NCBI RefSeq assembly: GCF_947242115.1
Contig: NC_074716.1
Location: 4,566,001-4,630,000 of the forward strand
Origin: Biomphalaria glabrata
Lineage: Eukaryota; Mollusca; Gastropoda; Planorbidae
DNA: 64,000 nt
Direction: 5' to 3'
Of the stretch, positions 21,753-33,319 are shown piece after piece. Every line of letters begins with the position of its first letter. The stretch's first letter is position 1. The notes beneath the pieces are model-generated. The model was not told the origin of the DNA. It ran no database searches and saw only the letters and a list, made by a program, of their open reading frames with translations. The position numbers and the translations under genes were made by a program.

Positions 21753-24082
21753 TCTCCAACATAAAAATTAGAACGAGGAAGAAGAAGTCTGACAACAGAC
21801 ATCTTTCTAACCGTCAATGCTCAATGATAACATTATTGTGTGATTCACCACAGTTTCATGTATTTCCTCTTATCTGCAAATATTTGAAGTAACAGATATA
21901 TTACTTTCTGTGACCGCCCTCCTGTTATGTACATAGATACATTTGGACGTGACGCAAAGGCTCTCACACTCCATCGGTCTTGGGTTTCTCTTGCAATAAC
22001 TAGCAGACGTTATTTGGAACAGAATGGTGCTAATTAAGGTTAAAACCACCGTCGGCTCCACCTGGCCAATGAAAGCTGCTTAGCTACACAGTGACGTCAG
22101 ACATCCGAAACAGACTTCCGGGCCTGAAAAGACCAAGGTGGTCAGGGGATAAAAACGATGATGCAATGATTGAAACTTGGGTTCAGATCGCTGGGGGGTT
22201 GGGGACATCCGGTCACTAATTATGCGGTACGAATCCAGCCTAATTCGTATAAATAGTCTGTTACTTAAGGACTTTGCGCTTGGACGCCCACAGATTAGCA
22301 GACGACATGAATGTTTGACCAACCTGTCACGCGTTTGTCCTAATAAATGGTGTCAAAGGAGATTGACTATACACGGGAATCCTACCACAAACGTATCAAG
22401 ATTAGACTAATCTAATCTAAGATTTGACCTGATGACCAGGTCAATAATCTTCCACTATATCACACAATCGAACCGCCAAAACTGTAATCTGTAAAAATAA
22501 TAACAAAAATTATCTTCCTTCTTTGTTATCTATGAAATCATTTTTCACGTTTAGTAATTAGTATGCATCGAAAATAAATTACTATAAATTGTATTTAAGC
22601 ATCAATGGATGTCCAGGTAATGAAAAGTGCTAGATACTAATCTTTTAATTGATTTTCTTTTTCTGTATTTGTATTGTTTAAAATCATATGCAGCTAAGGG
22701 ATGTTACTCTGGGAACTGCAGAGGCAAAAGTCAAAATGCGCCCAATTTAGCCTTAGTTTCAGAGTCTGTTTCAAGTATAGAAAATCGAAGTAGGGTTTGT
22801 GTTATTATGTTCAGGCCAATATCGCTGTAAGTAGCTTTAAAAAAAAAAAAAGAAACAGACTATATATGAACTACAGATGTTTGTGTCACTTTTCCCCGCT
22901 CCAGTGAGCTGCAAACAATATTCTATGTGTCACACATGACAGCCTCATTGCCCGCTACGCCCAGTTGAAAAGGGAGGGAACAAAGACTGATCACTCTGGC
23001 TTAAAAGGGCGAATAATTCAATAGGGGAAAGGTCAATTACTAAACCAGAGGTTCTTTAAAAAACTAGATTTGTTTTCTCATATCACCAGAAACCTATACG
23101 TTAAACCTAAACCATGAGGAGAATTTCCTAATAATGTAACTCCATTGTTTAAACAATTATTGGTGAACGGCGCAGAATGAAGGCGCAAGGTTGTTTTGGT
23201 ATACAAGCTACTGACATCACGTGACTGTCATAAAAAAAAACAACTTTCCATTCCAAAAGTTATTCCAAGCTCTTCGTATCATATTCACTTTTTGAAAAAT
23301 TATTGTGTAAATTAATGTAAAAGTACGACCGACCCTCAGGGGCTGCCTGCGAGTTAGTCACCTTGTTATAACCGTTTTTATTATTAAAATTTAAATTGTA
23401 TTATTAAATTAAATATAATTACTTCATTAACTCTAAAGGCCAGATGATAGTGCAATGCTAGATTTAACGAGAGGACATTTTTTTTCTTTCAGTAGGGCTG
23501 CAGGCTATTTAGAACCGGCTTTGTCAAAAACTTTGATCTATCATTGAGATGGTCATGCCTAAAATAGTGTCAATGAAACCAGATGACTAGAATGACATAG
23601 AGCCCCCCCCCCCCCCGGTCTTTAGTGCTTTCCACTCCAAAGGTCACAGAGGTCAAAGTTTAATACGTCACTGAATATAAATGTTGCATAATTTGTTGTC
23701 CTTATCTCTTAAACACAACACCAGTTCAAATGCAACTTCATACAAAATGGGAAATATACAATTTAGATGTGACCCCCCCCCCCAACAAGGATAAATTACC
23801 AGGGGCGTACACATGTCATTAGTTAATAGAAAATGCTTTGGTCTTCCCCCTCTGGCATAAATTTAAAATGATGTGCATCACCTATAGACCTGCAAAGAAC
23901 TCTTCAATTCAGACACCAATGTCTCTATATGAGTGAAGCGGCTTGCAGTAAAACAAAACATGTGGCACATTTAATATTTTATTAAGACACTGTCCTGTGA
24001 GCAGAGTTTCACGAATGAATTAATGAAAGGGTGCTGATGAGTGGAAAAAGAAAGGAAAAAAAAACTATACGGGACTGTATTA
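21753..24082. other. gene-free stretch
   Basis: No supported exon. Contains poly-C runs at 23604-23616 and 23773-23782 and assorted AT-rich unique sequence. Confidence 0.5.
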
Positions 24083-24290
24083 ACCCTTGAGGCTTCATCT
24101 CTATCCCTTAGTCTGCTATACCGTTGGGGCACCACTCAAGATTTGTCAACTGTCTTTCTCCACTCCTGTCTGTCCTTTGCCGTGGATTCACTGACAAGCC
24201 TGTCCGTTCTTTGATGCTGTCTTCCCATCGCTTTCTCGCTGTCTTCCTCCTCTTTTTCTTTCTGGTACTGTTCCCTGAAGGAAGGTCTTT
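24083..24290 (-). mobile_element. RTE-type LINE C-terminal fragment
   Basis: The minus strand reads KDLPSGNSTRKKKRRKTARK, RWEDSIKERTGL and DRSGERQLTNLEWCPNGIAD, the same protein tail as 12815-13250. It is interrupted at 24285-24315 by a (TA)n tract. Confidence 0.75.
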
Positions 24291-24316
24291 ATATATATAT
24301 ATATATATATATATTA
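24285..24316. repeat. (TA)n microsatellite
   Basis: About 13 TA units. Confidence 0.95.
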
Positions 24317-24479
24317 GAATTTGAAAAAAAAAAGCAGTGTTTCTCAACCTTTGTTAACCTTGTGATGTGGCCATAGACTTTGAGGTTACATTTTTTTGAC
24401 AGTGGTTAGCAGGTCATCGTGGGGTCCAATAGCTGATCAGATCAGCAAGTCTGGGGCAGTAAAAAAAACAAAAAAACAT

Positions 24480-24700
24480 GAGGCACAATGTCATCTGTCC
24501 TCTTTCTCAGCGGAGGCAGCGTCAGTCAAAGTTTGGCCATAGCTGTAAGAAAAATGAGCCAACAGGACAGTGGCATGTCCTGCACTATGCTATAATAGCT
24601 TGCTCAGACTTGGACAGCCTCCACCACGGGGAAGTGCGGTCTGGGGGCGCCTCATGCGCTCCCAGACTCCACGGGCTTTTTGGGGACTTTTCCCAACACT
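24480..24700 (-). mobile_element. decayed RNase H-LINE fragment related to 45387-46605
   Basis: The minus strand reads SPQKARGVWERMRRPQTALP and then SLSKLL. It aligns with DRARGVWQRMRHPDRDDPWW in the better copy at 45387-46605, followed in both by the HCPIGAYFARF-equivalent segment. Only the C-terminal part remains. Confidence 0.65.
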
Positions 24701-25211
24701 CAACCCCATTTTTTTTTCATTTTCATAGTGCAATAATACTGTCATAGGCGTCATTTTTATAATTGTTGTTGTCTTTCTCTGTTCCACCAACTGTCCACGC
24801 CTCTGTCGTTTCAAATATATGTTTCAATAAGAGAAACAAACATGGGGGTGGGGGTGGGTGCTACTTAATTCAAATTTACTTTGGAAAACAGCTTGAATGC
24901 AGGACACGCCCCTGTTTCAATTTAAAGACAGCAATAAGATATTGGAACTCAATGTGACATTTAACTCAAGATCTGTTCAACTACAAGCAATGGATGTTAG
25001 GCTTGACTGGTCAATAAATACAATAGTACACTCAAGTACTGTGATCGAAACTTGACCTACATTGCGTACGGGTGTTTGGTTGGCGTTTTTAAAGAACTGT
25101 TCAAGCAGAAAAAGGGGGCGAGAATGCTTGATGTTCTGTAAGATTAGGGCGCAACAAATTATTTTGTAGGGAGGGGCTATAAAGTTTAGGCCAGCACCTT
25201 TGTCTTATAGA
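24701..25211. other. gene-free stretch
   Basis: No exon or recognised repeat. Confidence 0.5.
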
Positions 25212-25570
25212 TATAAGAGAGAACAGAAATGTATATTACATGTATACACACTCAACACGCAAAATCTACACTCGTCTTATTATATAAGCAGTATTAGTTT
25301 TTCTGAAGTCAGTGTTCTGAAATCAGTGTTCAGAAATCAGTGTTCTGAAATCAGTGTTCTGAAGTCAGTGTTCTGAAGTCAGTGTTCTGAAGAGAGAACA
25401 GAAATGTATATTACTCGCAAAATCTACACTCGTCTTATTATATAAGCAGTATTAGTTTTTCTGAAGTCAGTGTTCTGAAATCAGTGTTCAGAAATCAGTG
25501 TTCTGAAATCAGTGTTCTGGAGTCAGTGTTCTGAAATCGATCAGTGCTCTGAAGTCAGTGTTCTGAAATC
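25212..25570. repeat. 14-bp minisatellite inside a ~180-bp direct duplication (left half)
   Basis: Units of the type AGTGTTCTGAAATC / AGTGTTCTGAAGTC. The stretch from GAGAACAGAAATGTATATTA through TTATATAAGCAGTATTAG and the following units occurs twice (from 25212 and from 25391). The array is split by the foldback element at 25571 and continues at 30216. Confidence 0.9.
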
Positions 25571-25745
25571 GAATTTAGGAAATTTAGGCACCGCGTATTT
25601 ACGGATATTTAGGCACCGGATATTTAGGCACCCGGAAATTTAGGCACCCGGATATTTAGGCACCCGGAAATTTAGGCACCCGGATAATTAGGCACCCGGA
25701 AATTTAGGCACCGGATAATTAGGCACTTTTTGACAAGGCGGAAAA
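25571..25745. repeat. subterminal 15-16-bp minisatellite of foldback copy A, left arm
   Basis: Units TTTAGGCACC(C)GGAAA or GGATA/GGATAA repeat about ten times, ending at the GACAAGGCGG box. Confidence 0.9.
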
Positions 25746-26317
25746 TTAGGCATCGGATAATTAGGCACTCTTTAATTAGCGACCTTAATTTTGAAAGTAG
25801 TTTTAAAATGTTAACGTATATGTTATCCTTAGGCTATGGGCTATCGGTGACGTTATCAAAAAAATAGCAACCATAACGATTCTAACTAAAGAAAAGCTGA
25901 CAAAATGGGGAAAATGACAATCATGAGAAGGTGTGGAAACAAATGACTCCTGAGTCATTATATAATATAGACATCACAGCATTCAGGGGAGGGGAGGTAG
26001 AGATGATTCTCCACTCATTGCTTCCATCCATCACCAACCCCTAAGGTTGACTGGTGAGTTTTTTTAAATTGATGATTATGCAAATTGTGTAAATATTTAG
26101 TTACTAATGTAAATACTTGGGATTAAAAAGTATTATAATATATTTTTATTATGTCGGGGAGTGTTGGTGATAAATATAATCGCAATCGCCCTCTGCTTGT
26201 GGAAAAAGGAGGGGTCGTACTCACTAGCGGATCCAGAACTTTGGAGTGGGGGGGGGCGATTTTTTTCCAAACCCTAACCCTAACGCCCAGTAAACCCTAA
26301 CCCTACGCATAAACGTG

Positions 26318-26322
26318 CACAC

Positions 26323-26389
<67 letters not shown>

Positions 26390-26390
26390 A
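26318..26390. repeat. (CA)n(TA)n microsatellite
   Basis: Alternating CA with some CG, switching to a TA run. Confidence 0.95.
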
Positions 26391-26472
26391 ATGAGAATAA
26401 AAAAAGCAGCATTTCTCAACCTTCGGCGAAAAACAAAACAACTGGGGCAGCGCTATAAGGTTCTCTGGTGAA

Positions 26473-27145
26473 GTTCGGGGCAAAGCCCCGACGCCATAAG
26501 CGTTTTCTTGCTTTTTTCACTGCAGAAACGCATTCTCCTGAGAAGTACAGCTCATTATTCATCAATGGAGTTCGGGGCGAATCCCCGACGCCAAAAGCGT
26601 TTTCTTGCTTTTTTCACTGCAGAAACGCATTCTCCTGACAAGTACAGCTCATTATTCATCAATGGAGTTCGGGGCGAAGCCCCGACCCCATAAGCGTTTT
26701 CTTGCTTTTTTGACAGCAGATACGCATTCTCCTGACAAGTACAGCTCATTCTTCACAATGTAGTTCGGGGCGAAGCCCCGACGCCAAAAGCGTTTTCTTG
26801 CTTTTTTCACTGCAGAAACGCATTCTCCTGACAAGTACAGCTCATTATTCATCAGTGGAGTACGGGGCGAAGCCCCGACGCCAAAAGCGTTTTCTTGCAT
26901 TCTTCTCTGCAGAAACGCATTCTCCTGATATCTACAACTCATTACCCATAAAGGAAGTTAGGGGCGAAGCCCCGACGCCAAAAGCGTTTTCTTGCATTCT
27001 TCTCTGCAGAAACGCATTCTCCTGACATCTACAACTCATTACCCATAAATGAAGTTCGGGGCGAAGCCCCGACGCCAAAAGCGTTTTCTTGCATTCTTCA
27101 CTGCAGAAACGCATTTTCCTGACCTGAAGGTCATTATTCATACTA
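26473..27145. repeat. 97-bp tandem array, seven units, each with a GC hairpin
   Basis: Units start at 26473, 26570, 26667, 26763, 26860, 26957 and 27054. Each opens with a near-perfect palindrome (CGGGGCGAAGCCCCG), then CCAAAAGCGTTTTCTTGC, a GCAGAAACGCATTCTCCTGA block and a CATTA-rich end. Open frames across the array arise from its periodicity. Confidence 0.95.
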
Positions 27146-27889
27146 TTAAAAAACGACCTTTCGAATAATCTTGTACTTGAAAAATATTCTAATTTGAATT
27201 TATAGGCCCATAATACATTGCAAATAAAACCGATTTGTTCCTTGAAAAGATAGGATACCCCACGTATTTAGATTTTTGCTTTGAGGATCGCCGCCGAAAA
27301 AAAACTTATTCGATAAATATTTTTCAAGAAAACTCTAGTATAAATTGTGAGTTATAGTCCCAAATTTATTTAGCTAGAAAAATATCAGATTGAAAAGGTT
27401 GGGAAAAGGTGACTATAAAAACGTTATTTGAGTTTAGAACTCATCTCAATCATGACTCTTATACTGAAAAATTTCGTTTGAATTCTAACTTTTCCAATGC
27501 AAAGTCTTTCTTAAAATACTTATGATAACTTCATGTGAAATTACAAAAACTCTGTCTGGAAATGGGAATGGCGGTAGAGTGAAAACGATTAATCCTCGCT
27601 CCTTTACTAATTTCTGCTAAAGATTGCATTTGGCATTAAAGAATAGGTATGGGGCGACTCGATATAAGAATTTGATTTATAGTATATATAAATTATATTA
27701 GTGACAGATTTTTTTTATTTTGTAATTTCTTAACTATAATACAAAAAGAAAAAGTATTGATTTGTCCGATGGGGGAAATGCGATTGCATGTATCGCCCCT
27801 CCCACCTGGTACAACCCTTTTTCATTTAAATTGACTAAAGAGACAATTTGAGATTAGAGTGTGGTACGACATATTTACAATGGGTCACA

Positions 27890-28580
27890 TATCAATACGT
27901 AGTTTATATTATATAGATATTCAACTAATTTTGTTCACAAACTATGATTTCTCCATAAAAATAGGACCGCCCCCCCCAGCACTCAGAGGACTAGAGCGAG
28001 GAGGGCAGTACATGCAATCGCCCACCCTCACCCCACCGAATCGGCCAAAATACCAGAAAGGGAGAAACATAATATAAAATTTATATATTAATTCAACTAA
28101 TTTTGTTCACAAACTATGATTTCTCCATAAAAACGGACCGCCCCCCCACTCAAAGGGTTTAGGTGGGAAGGGCAGAAGAGGTATTCGTCCCCCCCCCCCC
28201 ACCAATCGGCAAACAGGGAACGACATAATATTAAGATCGGTTAAAATATCAATAACAAGTTACAAGGATATAGATATTTAATTGATTTGTTAGCAGGCTG
28301 TGATTTCTACTAATAAATTGGACCGCCCCCCCCCACTCGAAAGTGTAGGGGGGGGGGCGGGATTGATACCATCGCCCCCTCCCGACCCCACCAAATCGGC
28401 CAACGTACTAGAGGGGGGGGGCGAAATAATCTAAAAATAGGTTGAAATATAAATAATTAGTATATATTTTTAACATAAGTAATAAATTCGTATACAAATT
28501 GTGTGAATCCTTTACTAAAGTTCGTCCGCCCCCCCCTTCGGGGGGGGGGGTCGGCCGAGTGGGGGGGGGCGATCGCCCCT
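27890..28580. repeat. ~175-bp subterminal tandem array, about four units
   Basis: Each unit has a TTGTTCACAAACTATGATTT-like segment, then GGACCGCCCCCC, a G-rich segment and an AATCGGC(C)AA segment. The final unit is cut by the right terminus of the hAT element. Confidence 0.8.
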
Positions 28581-29719
28581 ACCGCCCCCCCCCTGGATCC
28601 GCCAGTGGTCGTACTCTTAAAATGGGATGGGCGGGGCGGGGGGGGGGGCGCACACACTCTCACTTAAATGAGAGGATTTCTCGCAGGTAGATGTAAACTT
28701 GGTCGTAAAAGTTACGTAGTGAATCTGAAGGCTACACACTGGACTAAAGGGTATGGAAACACAAAGGTGTTCAAGTGGAAGTCTGGGGATTATATTTTAG
28801 AGGCCTTCCAAAAACTTTGGTAGACCCATTTCTGTTAAAACCATCATAATAATAATAACAGTAATAAAAATAATAATATATATAAGGGAAATGAAGATAG
28901 TTAAATTTCATTGTGCAGTATTAAAAGTTAGGGAAACGAGTGTTGTTGTTGTTTTTTTAATATGTGTGTGTGTGTGTGTTTAATAATGAATGTATGAAAC
29001 CTTTTTTGTCGTTTTTTTTTTTCATTCTGAAGAAAAAAATAATTGTATAAGGTAGGTCTACTGAACACAAAAGGAATGGAGGAATCATACCTTCTCGAAA
29101 ATTGTAGTAAATATATTTGGTTTATGATAGAGAAGGCGGGGTTAAATCAACATCAACATCAACAATCTTCTATAAGCAATAAGTATTAACAAGAGACCAA
29201 TATTCCAAAAAGAAATTGATATTTAAATTTTTAACTCATCTGTCTTCTCCATAAACTTTTTTTAAAATTTTCAAAACATTATATTTTATCGTAATTTCTA
29301 GCCGTTTTGCGATTTCCATTGCTATTTATATAAATATTATATTACATAAATATATATATTAATTCAATAAAAGTTAATGACCACATTTGAAGGACGTAAC
29401 ACACCTATACACTCTCACAATAGATCTTCCTAAAGGGGTTACCCATTAACAATATAAAAGAAGGAGTGTTGATAATAGATATTAATGCTATTATAAAATA
29501 TATATACTACTTTAGTTTATCAACATATTTAATTCCTATAAGTAACGCGCGCAAATCCACCCTGCTCATTTCCATTCCCACTATAAGAAGACAATTTTCT
29601 CCAGACTTCCATTTTAGCAGTTATGTTCAATGCTGTACCCTGCCCTGTACTAAAGTGTGTAGCCTTGAGACTCATTGCGTCATTTTCACGACCTAGTTCA
29701 ACATCTACCCGCCACAAAT

Positions 29720-30215
29720 CCTCTCCTTTAGTGGGAGTGCGTAGAGGGGGAAGGGCTAAGGTCAGGAAGCAATGAGAAGAGAATCAACTCTACCTCCCCT
29801 TCCCTGAATCCTGTGAGGTCTATATTTTATAATGACTATTAATCCGGAGTCATTTTTTCCACACATTCTCACGATTGTCATTTTTTCCTCGTTTTGTCAG
29901 TTTTTCTTTTATATCATGAAAATTCAGTTAGAATCGTTCTGGTTGCTTTTTTTTTTATAACGTCACCAATATCCCATAGACTAAGGATAACATATACGTT
30001 AACATTTTAAAACTACTTTCAAAATTAAGGTCGCTAATTAAAGAGTGCCTAATTATCCGGTGCCTAATTTACCGCCTTGTCAAAAAGTGCCTAATTATCC
30101 GGTGCCTAAATTTCCGGGTGCCTAAATATCCGGGTGCCTAAATTTCCGGGTGCCTAAATATCCGGTGCCTAAATATCCGGTGCCTAATTATCCGGTGCCT
30201 AAATTTCCAGATACC
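29720..30215. repeat. right inverted arm of foldback copy A
   Basis: Inverted copy of 25571-26040 in this element, ending in the GTGCCTAAATATCCGG-type minisatellite. Confidence 0.9.
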
Positions 30216-30330
30216 TCTGAAATCAGTGTTCTGAAGTCAGTGTTCTGAAGTCAGTGTTCTGAAGTCAGTGTTCTGAAATCAGTGCTCTGAAGTCAGTGTT
30301 CTGAAATCAGTGTTCTGAAATCAGTATTTA
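30216..30330. repeat. 14-bp minisatellite, right half of the split array
   Basis: TCTGAAATCAGTGT and TCTGAAGTCAGTGT units continue the array of 25305-25570 on the far side of the foldback insertion. Confidence 0.9.
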
Positions 30331-31907
30331 TCACAGATATCATATTGAGGCGTATAAAGCGCTTAAAACAAATTAAACATAATTAAACGTTTGTTTTGCC
30401 GCATTACAATTTTCATTTTTTTAATTTACATTTTTCTTAAGATTGAGTCGGCGATTCTTTTTACCATTTACAAACACGACTTTCCTAGCCAAAATTCCTT
30501 AACATTGACAAACAATATTTAGTTTTACAGGAGCCAAAAGTCTGGCCATATATCCTGGTTAATTTTTTTTTTAGCGAAATAGAAAGCCTCCTCCGAAACC
30601 TAAAAAAAACTACCACCATTTCTAAATGTCATAGCAAGGAGCTCATATGATCGTTGCTATGCTAAAATTAGAAGTAACTTAACACACAAAGCCATGCATC
30701 AATCGTTTTGTTTCAGATATTTATCGCTGATGCGTAGACTTCTTTGCTGTAATGCACGCGCTTTAGGCTATCACTGCGATGTTAAACAGTGGCTTAGTTA
30801 GGAATTTGCCATCATTTGGGAGCCCTGGGGGCTTGACCTTTTTGAGGGGCCCCTGCATTTTGCGTAATATTTAAAAACTTTAATGTAAAGAAACACTCAT
30901 TTTGGGGGCTCGGCACGGCTTTCCGAATTCTCCCCCACCCTAGCTACGCCTCTGAAGGTTAAAGAGCGTCTGTTGTAGATGACAGCTTTGAATTTGACTT
31001 CCAGGTCTCATGAGTTCATCCAGGAATAAAAATTAAAAACTCGCCTGAGAACATTAGTAATAATTTTTAACATTCCCTGGCACACACTGCAACGGATCTT
31101 ACATCTCATCGGGATAAAATGCCGGCTACATGAAGAAGTGCCGTATCTTACATTCAATCTGGCTTCTTTTCTTTCAGCTGAGATGATTATCCGCCGAATG
31201 TTTCTTTTAGCTTGGAGATAATATTAAAGATCTAATAGAAAATAATAATAAACAAGAATTTGTATGAAGGGTGAATATAGTTCCCAAGGGCGAAAACTCT
31301 ATTGCCACGAAGAAGGTTTTCAGTGAGTTTTTTAATATTTTTTTTTCAGTTGAGTTTATCGCGTAATGATCCTACAAAATGGAAATATCACGTGACTAGA
31401 AAACGTACTTTAACACTCTAGCTCTTGAAACTACTTTTTTTAAAATTAAAGATCAAGATATGCAAAAAAAAGTTGGTTTGGGAAAAAATAAAAGATTGGA
31501 GGGGAGTTAGGTTTGAAAGACGGAAATAATTAAAATTTCAGATCTTTTTTTTTTTTTCAAGTAAATCTCAGCACTCAGAGGTCATGGTCGTTGTTGGTAA
31601 ACAAGATCGTTAAAGCTGCGCGCGTGTGTGTGTGTGTGTGGTGGAAAAGGAGAAGGGAAGTGTTAAATGAGTTTAAAAAAAAAAGTTTAATGTCAGTGAC
31701 TCAGCGTACCTTCTGACACCAGATGTTGCCTCTAGATTTCTATTGTTGTACAGTTTAATACGATCTAGGGATCATGTGACAATGTGTGTGTGAGTGTGTG
31801 TGTGTGTGTTTATGTAAACCTATCCGCGAAGAAAGAGAATCAATGACTGGAGAAAACAAGGACTAGAAAAAATTATTACTTTTTAAAAGCAAAGCTCAAC
31901 AAAATAA
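30331..31907. other. gene-free stretch with one short hAT-like element
   Basis: AT-rich DNA with TG microsatellites at 31622-31640 and 31783-31810 and the short element at 30787-30954. No supported exon. Confidence 0.55.
30787..30954. mobile_element. 168-bp CAGTGGC-type hAT short element
   Basis: Left end CAGTGGCTTAGTTAGG, right end CCTAGCTACGCCTCTG. The interior shares GGGGCCC-rich and AATTTGCCATCATTTGGG-type sequence with 32510-32691. Flanking octamers are only partly alike, so this is an older copy. Confidence 0.7.
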
Positions 31908-32089
31908 TGGACCTCATTCACCAACCGTAAACAAACAACATTTAGCCACGTGATCTTATTGATAAAACAACGTGAAAAACTGTCACGTGACAACCATCGT
32001 GAATTAAACATGAGATCGTAAATTATATAGAAGAGATGGAGCACCACGTGGCTAAATGTGGTTTGCTTACGATTGGTGAATGAGGTCCA
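31908..32089. mobile_element. 182-bp inverted-repeat element carrying CACGTG boxes (copy 2)
   Basis: Left TGGACCTCATTCACCAACCG, right CGATTGGTGAATGAGGTCCA. Inner arms have ACATTTAGCCACGTG and CCACGTGGCTAAATGT. Three CACGTG sites (near 31947, 31983 and 32044). Same family as 10584-10761. Confidence 0.85.
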
Positions 32090-32190
32090 CTGATTAGAAC
32101 TAAATGATTAAATAACTGGTTAACTTTAGGATTGATTCGTGTGTTGTTGTCGACCATAAATAGGTATGCAAATTAAACTTGACTAGGAGG

Positions 32191-32452
32191 TATGGTGGCA
32201 GAGTGATACTTAAAGCGGTAAAGCGCTTGGCGTTCGAACCGAGGTCCTTCGGGTTCTCGATGAAGACTGGGCCGAAAGACTACATGACATTTTGTCTTTC
32301 AAGATATTTAGGACATTAGTTGGGGGATGTCAAAAAACTATTGGTCGTTGAGAAGGCGACATGGCACCCTAGTTAACCGTCGGCCTCAGAAACAGAAGAC
32401 CTTTACGTCAACTGTCCTAGAGATTGTAAGATCTGAAAGAGATACTTTACCT
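32191..32452 (+). mobile_element. tRNA-derived SINE, family A
   Basis: Plus-strand copy: head GGTGGCAGAGTGATAC with AAAGCGCTTGGCGTTCGAAC, then GATGAAGACTGG, a diverged core, GACATGGCACCCTAGTTAAC and the tail AGATCTGAAAGAGATACTTT. Confidence 0.8.
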
Positions 32453-32509
32453 TTTTTTAAAAAAATAGATTAAGTAATGATTATAAGCTTATATAATTTT
32501 GGCTTCTAC

Positions 32510-32691
32510 CTGTGGCATAGCTAGCGTAGGGGGAGAATTTGAAAATCCCCCCGGGCCCCCACTGGAGTGGGGCCCTTAATGAGTTTTTTTTTTTACATTA
32601 AATATTAAATATCACGCACAATGCAGGGTCCCACTAACAGGTCAAGCCCCTCGGGCCCCCAAATGATGGCGAATTTCTAGCTGCGCCCCTG
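32510..32691. mobile_element. 182-bp hAT-type short element with exact 8-bp TSD
   Basis: Duplication GCTTCTAC at 32502-32509 and 32692-32699. Left CTGTGGCATAGCTAGCG, right TTCTAGCTGCGCCCCTG. The interior is rich in GGGCCCC. Confidence 0.9.
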
Positions 32692-32699
32692 GCTTCTAC

Positions 32700-33245
32700 A
32701 TTAATTCTTGTTGACGACTTGCAAAGAAAACTAATTTTTATAGAGTTTTAGACATTCTAGTGGACGCTAGCGCTTTGAGCTCCACAGATTCTGTAATGGT
32801 ATCTCTACACTATCCTCTTTTATCTGTCCTCTGCTTCACACAGTCCACCCCCCCCCCCCTCAATTTAGGCACGCGTAACAGTACCTTTTAACTACATCAG
32901 CACTGCTCCCCATCTAACGAAACGGACTGCGGTACTCTACGTACGTAACAGAAAGGTAAGGTGTTGCGCATGCTCAGAAAGTCACATCCACCAGCGAACG
33001 GATCCCTGACTGAACAAAGCGACCGCGAAGAATTACGTTGATGTCTAAGCTATGTGTAAACACCGCCTGGGGGAAATCTCGCGGCGGACAACTGATCAAA
33101 GAAAATACCAGGCTACGAAATCATGAAACGTGAAAGTGCTGACCAGAGCTGTACGTTGGTTACTTAACTTTATTTCTTCTTTAAAAGTCACAAACCCCTT
33201 GCAACTTTCAATTTTAGAATAGAATAAGTGTCGAAAATTATCTAA
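32700..33245. other. gene-free stretch upstream of the tRNA
   Basis: Locally GC-richer around 32990-33090, with no exon supported. Contains a poly-C run at 32847-32858. Confidence 0.5.
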
Positions 33246-33317
33246 GCGTCGGTGGTGTAAAGGTTAGCATGGTTGCCTTCCAAGCAGTCGATCCGGGTTC
33301 GATTCCCGGCTGACGCA
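33246..33317 (+). tRNA. tRNA-Gly (anticodon TCC)
   Basis: 72 nt, intronless. The acceptor stem GCGTCGG pairs with CTGACGC at 33310-33316 (one G-T pair), with discriminator A. The A-box is TGTAAAGGTTAGCATGG-like, the anticodon loop CCTTCCAAG gives TCC, and the T arm CCGGGTTCGATTCCCGG is perfect. No CCA is encoded, as expected in a eukaryote. All stems are intact and a T7 run follows, so this looks like a functional gene and not a SINE head. Confidence 0.96.
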
Positions 33318-33319
33318 TA

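Larger units (their letters stand above)
26222..28607. mobile_element. 2.4 kb non-autonomous hAT-like element nested in foldback copy A
   Basis: Ends are inverted: CACTAGCGGATCCAG at the left, CTGGATCCGCCAGTG at the right. Exact 8-bp duplication GTCGTACT at 26214-26221 and 28608-28615. Foldback copy B has the uninterrupted site (GGGGTCGTACTCTTAAAATG near 37278-37300), which proves the boundaries. The interior is repeats: a short CCCTAACCCTAAC telomere-like tract (26269-26306), CA/TA microsatellite, a 97-bp array and a ~175-bp array. No transposase remnant was recognised. Confidence 0.9.
25571..30215. mobile_element. foldback element, copy A (MULE-like, 9-bp TSD), with nested hAT element
   Basis: Flanked by exact 9-bp duplications TCTGAAATC at 25562-25570 and 30216-30224. 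Left terminus GAATTTAGGAAATTTAGGC; right terminus reverse-complements to GGTATCTGGAAATTTAGGC. Both arms start with tandem ~15-16-bp units (TTTAGGCACCCGGATA and variants), pass through GACAAGGCGG, then a shared GTTAACGTATATGTTATCC segment, and stay inverted copies of one another for roughly 480-500 bp up to a GGGGAGGTAGAG segment. The core is AT-rich with no credible protein. Net of the nested 2386-bp insertion and its 8-bp duplication the element is about 2.25 kb. Long arms of tandem subunits and a 9-bp duplication are features of Foldback (FB) and Mutator-like elements. Assignment to that group is inference. It is non-autonomous. Confidence 0.9.

Noticed and set aside
26280-27141. Several frames of 61-96 codons across the 97-bp array
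   Set aside because: Periodic by-products of the array, present on both strands and shifted in frame with each unit.
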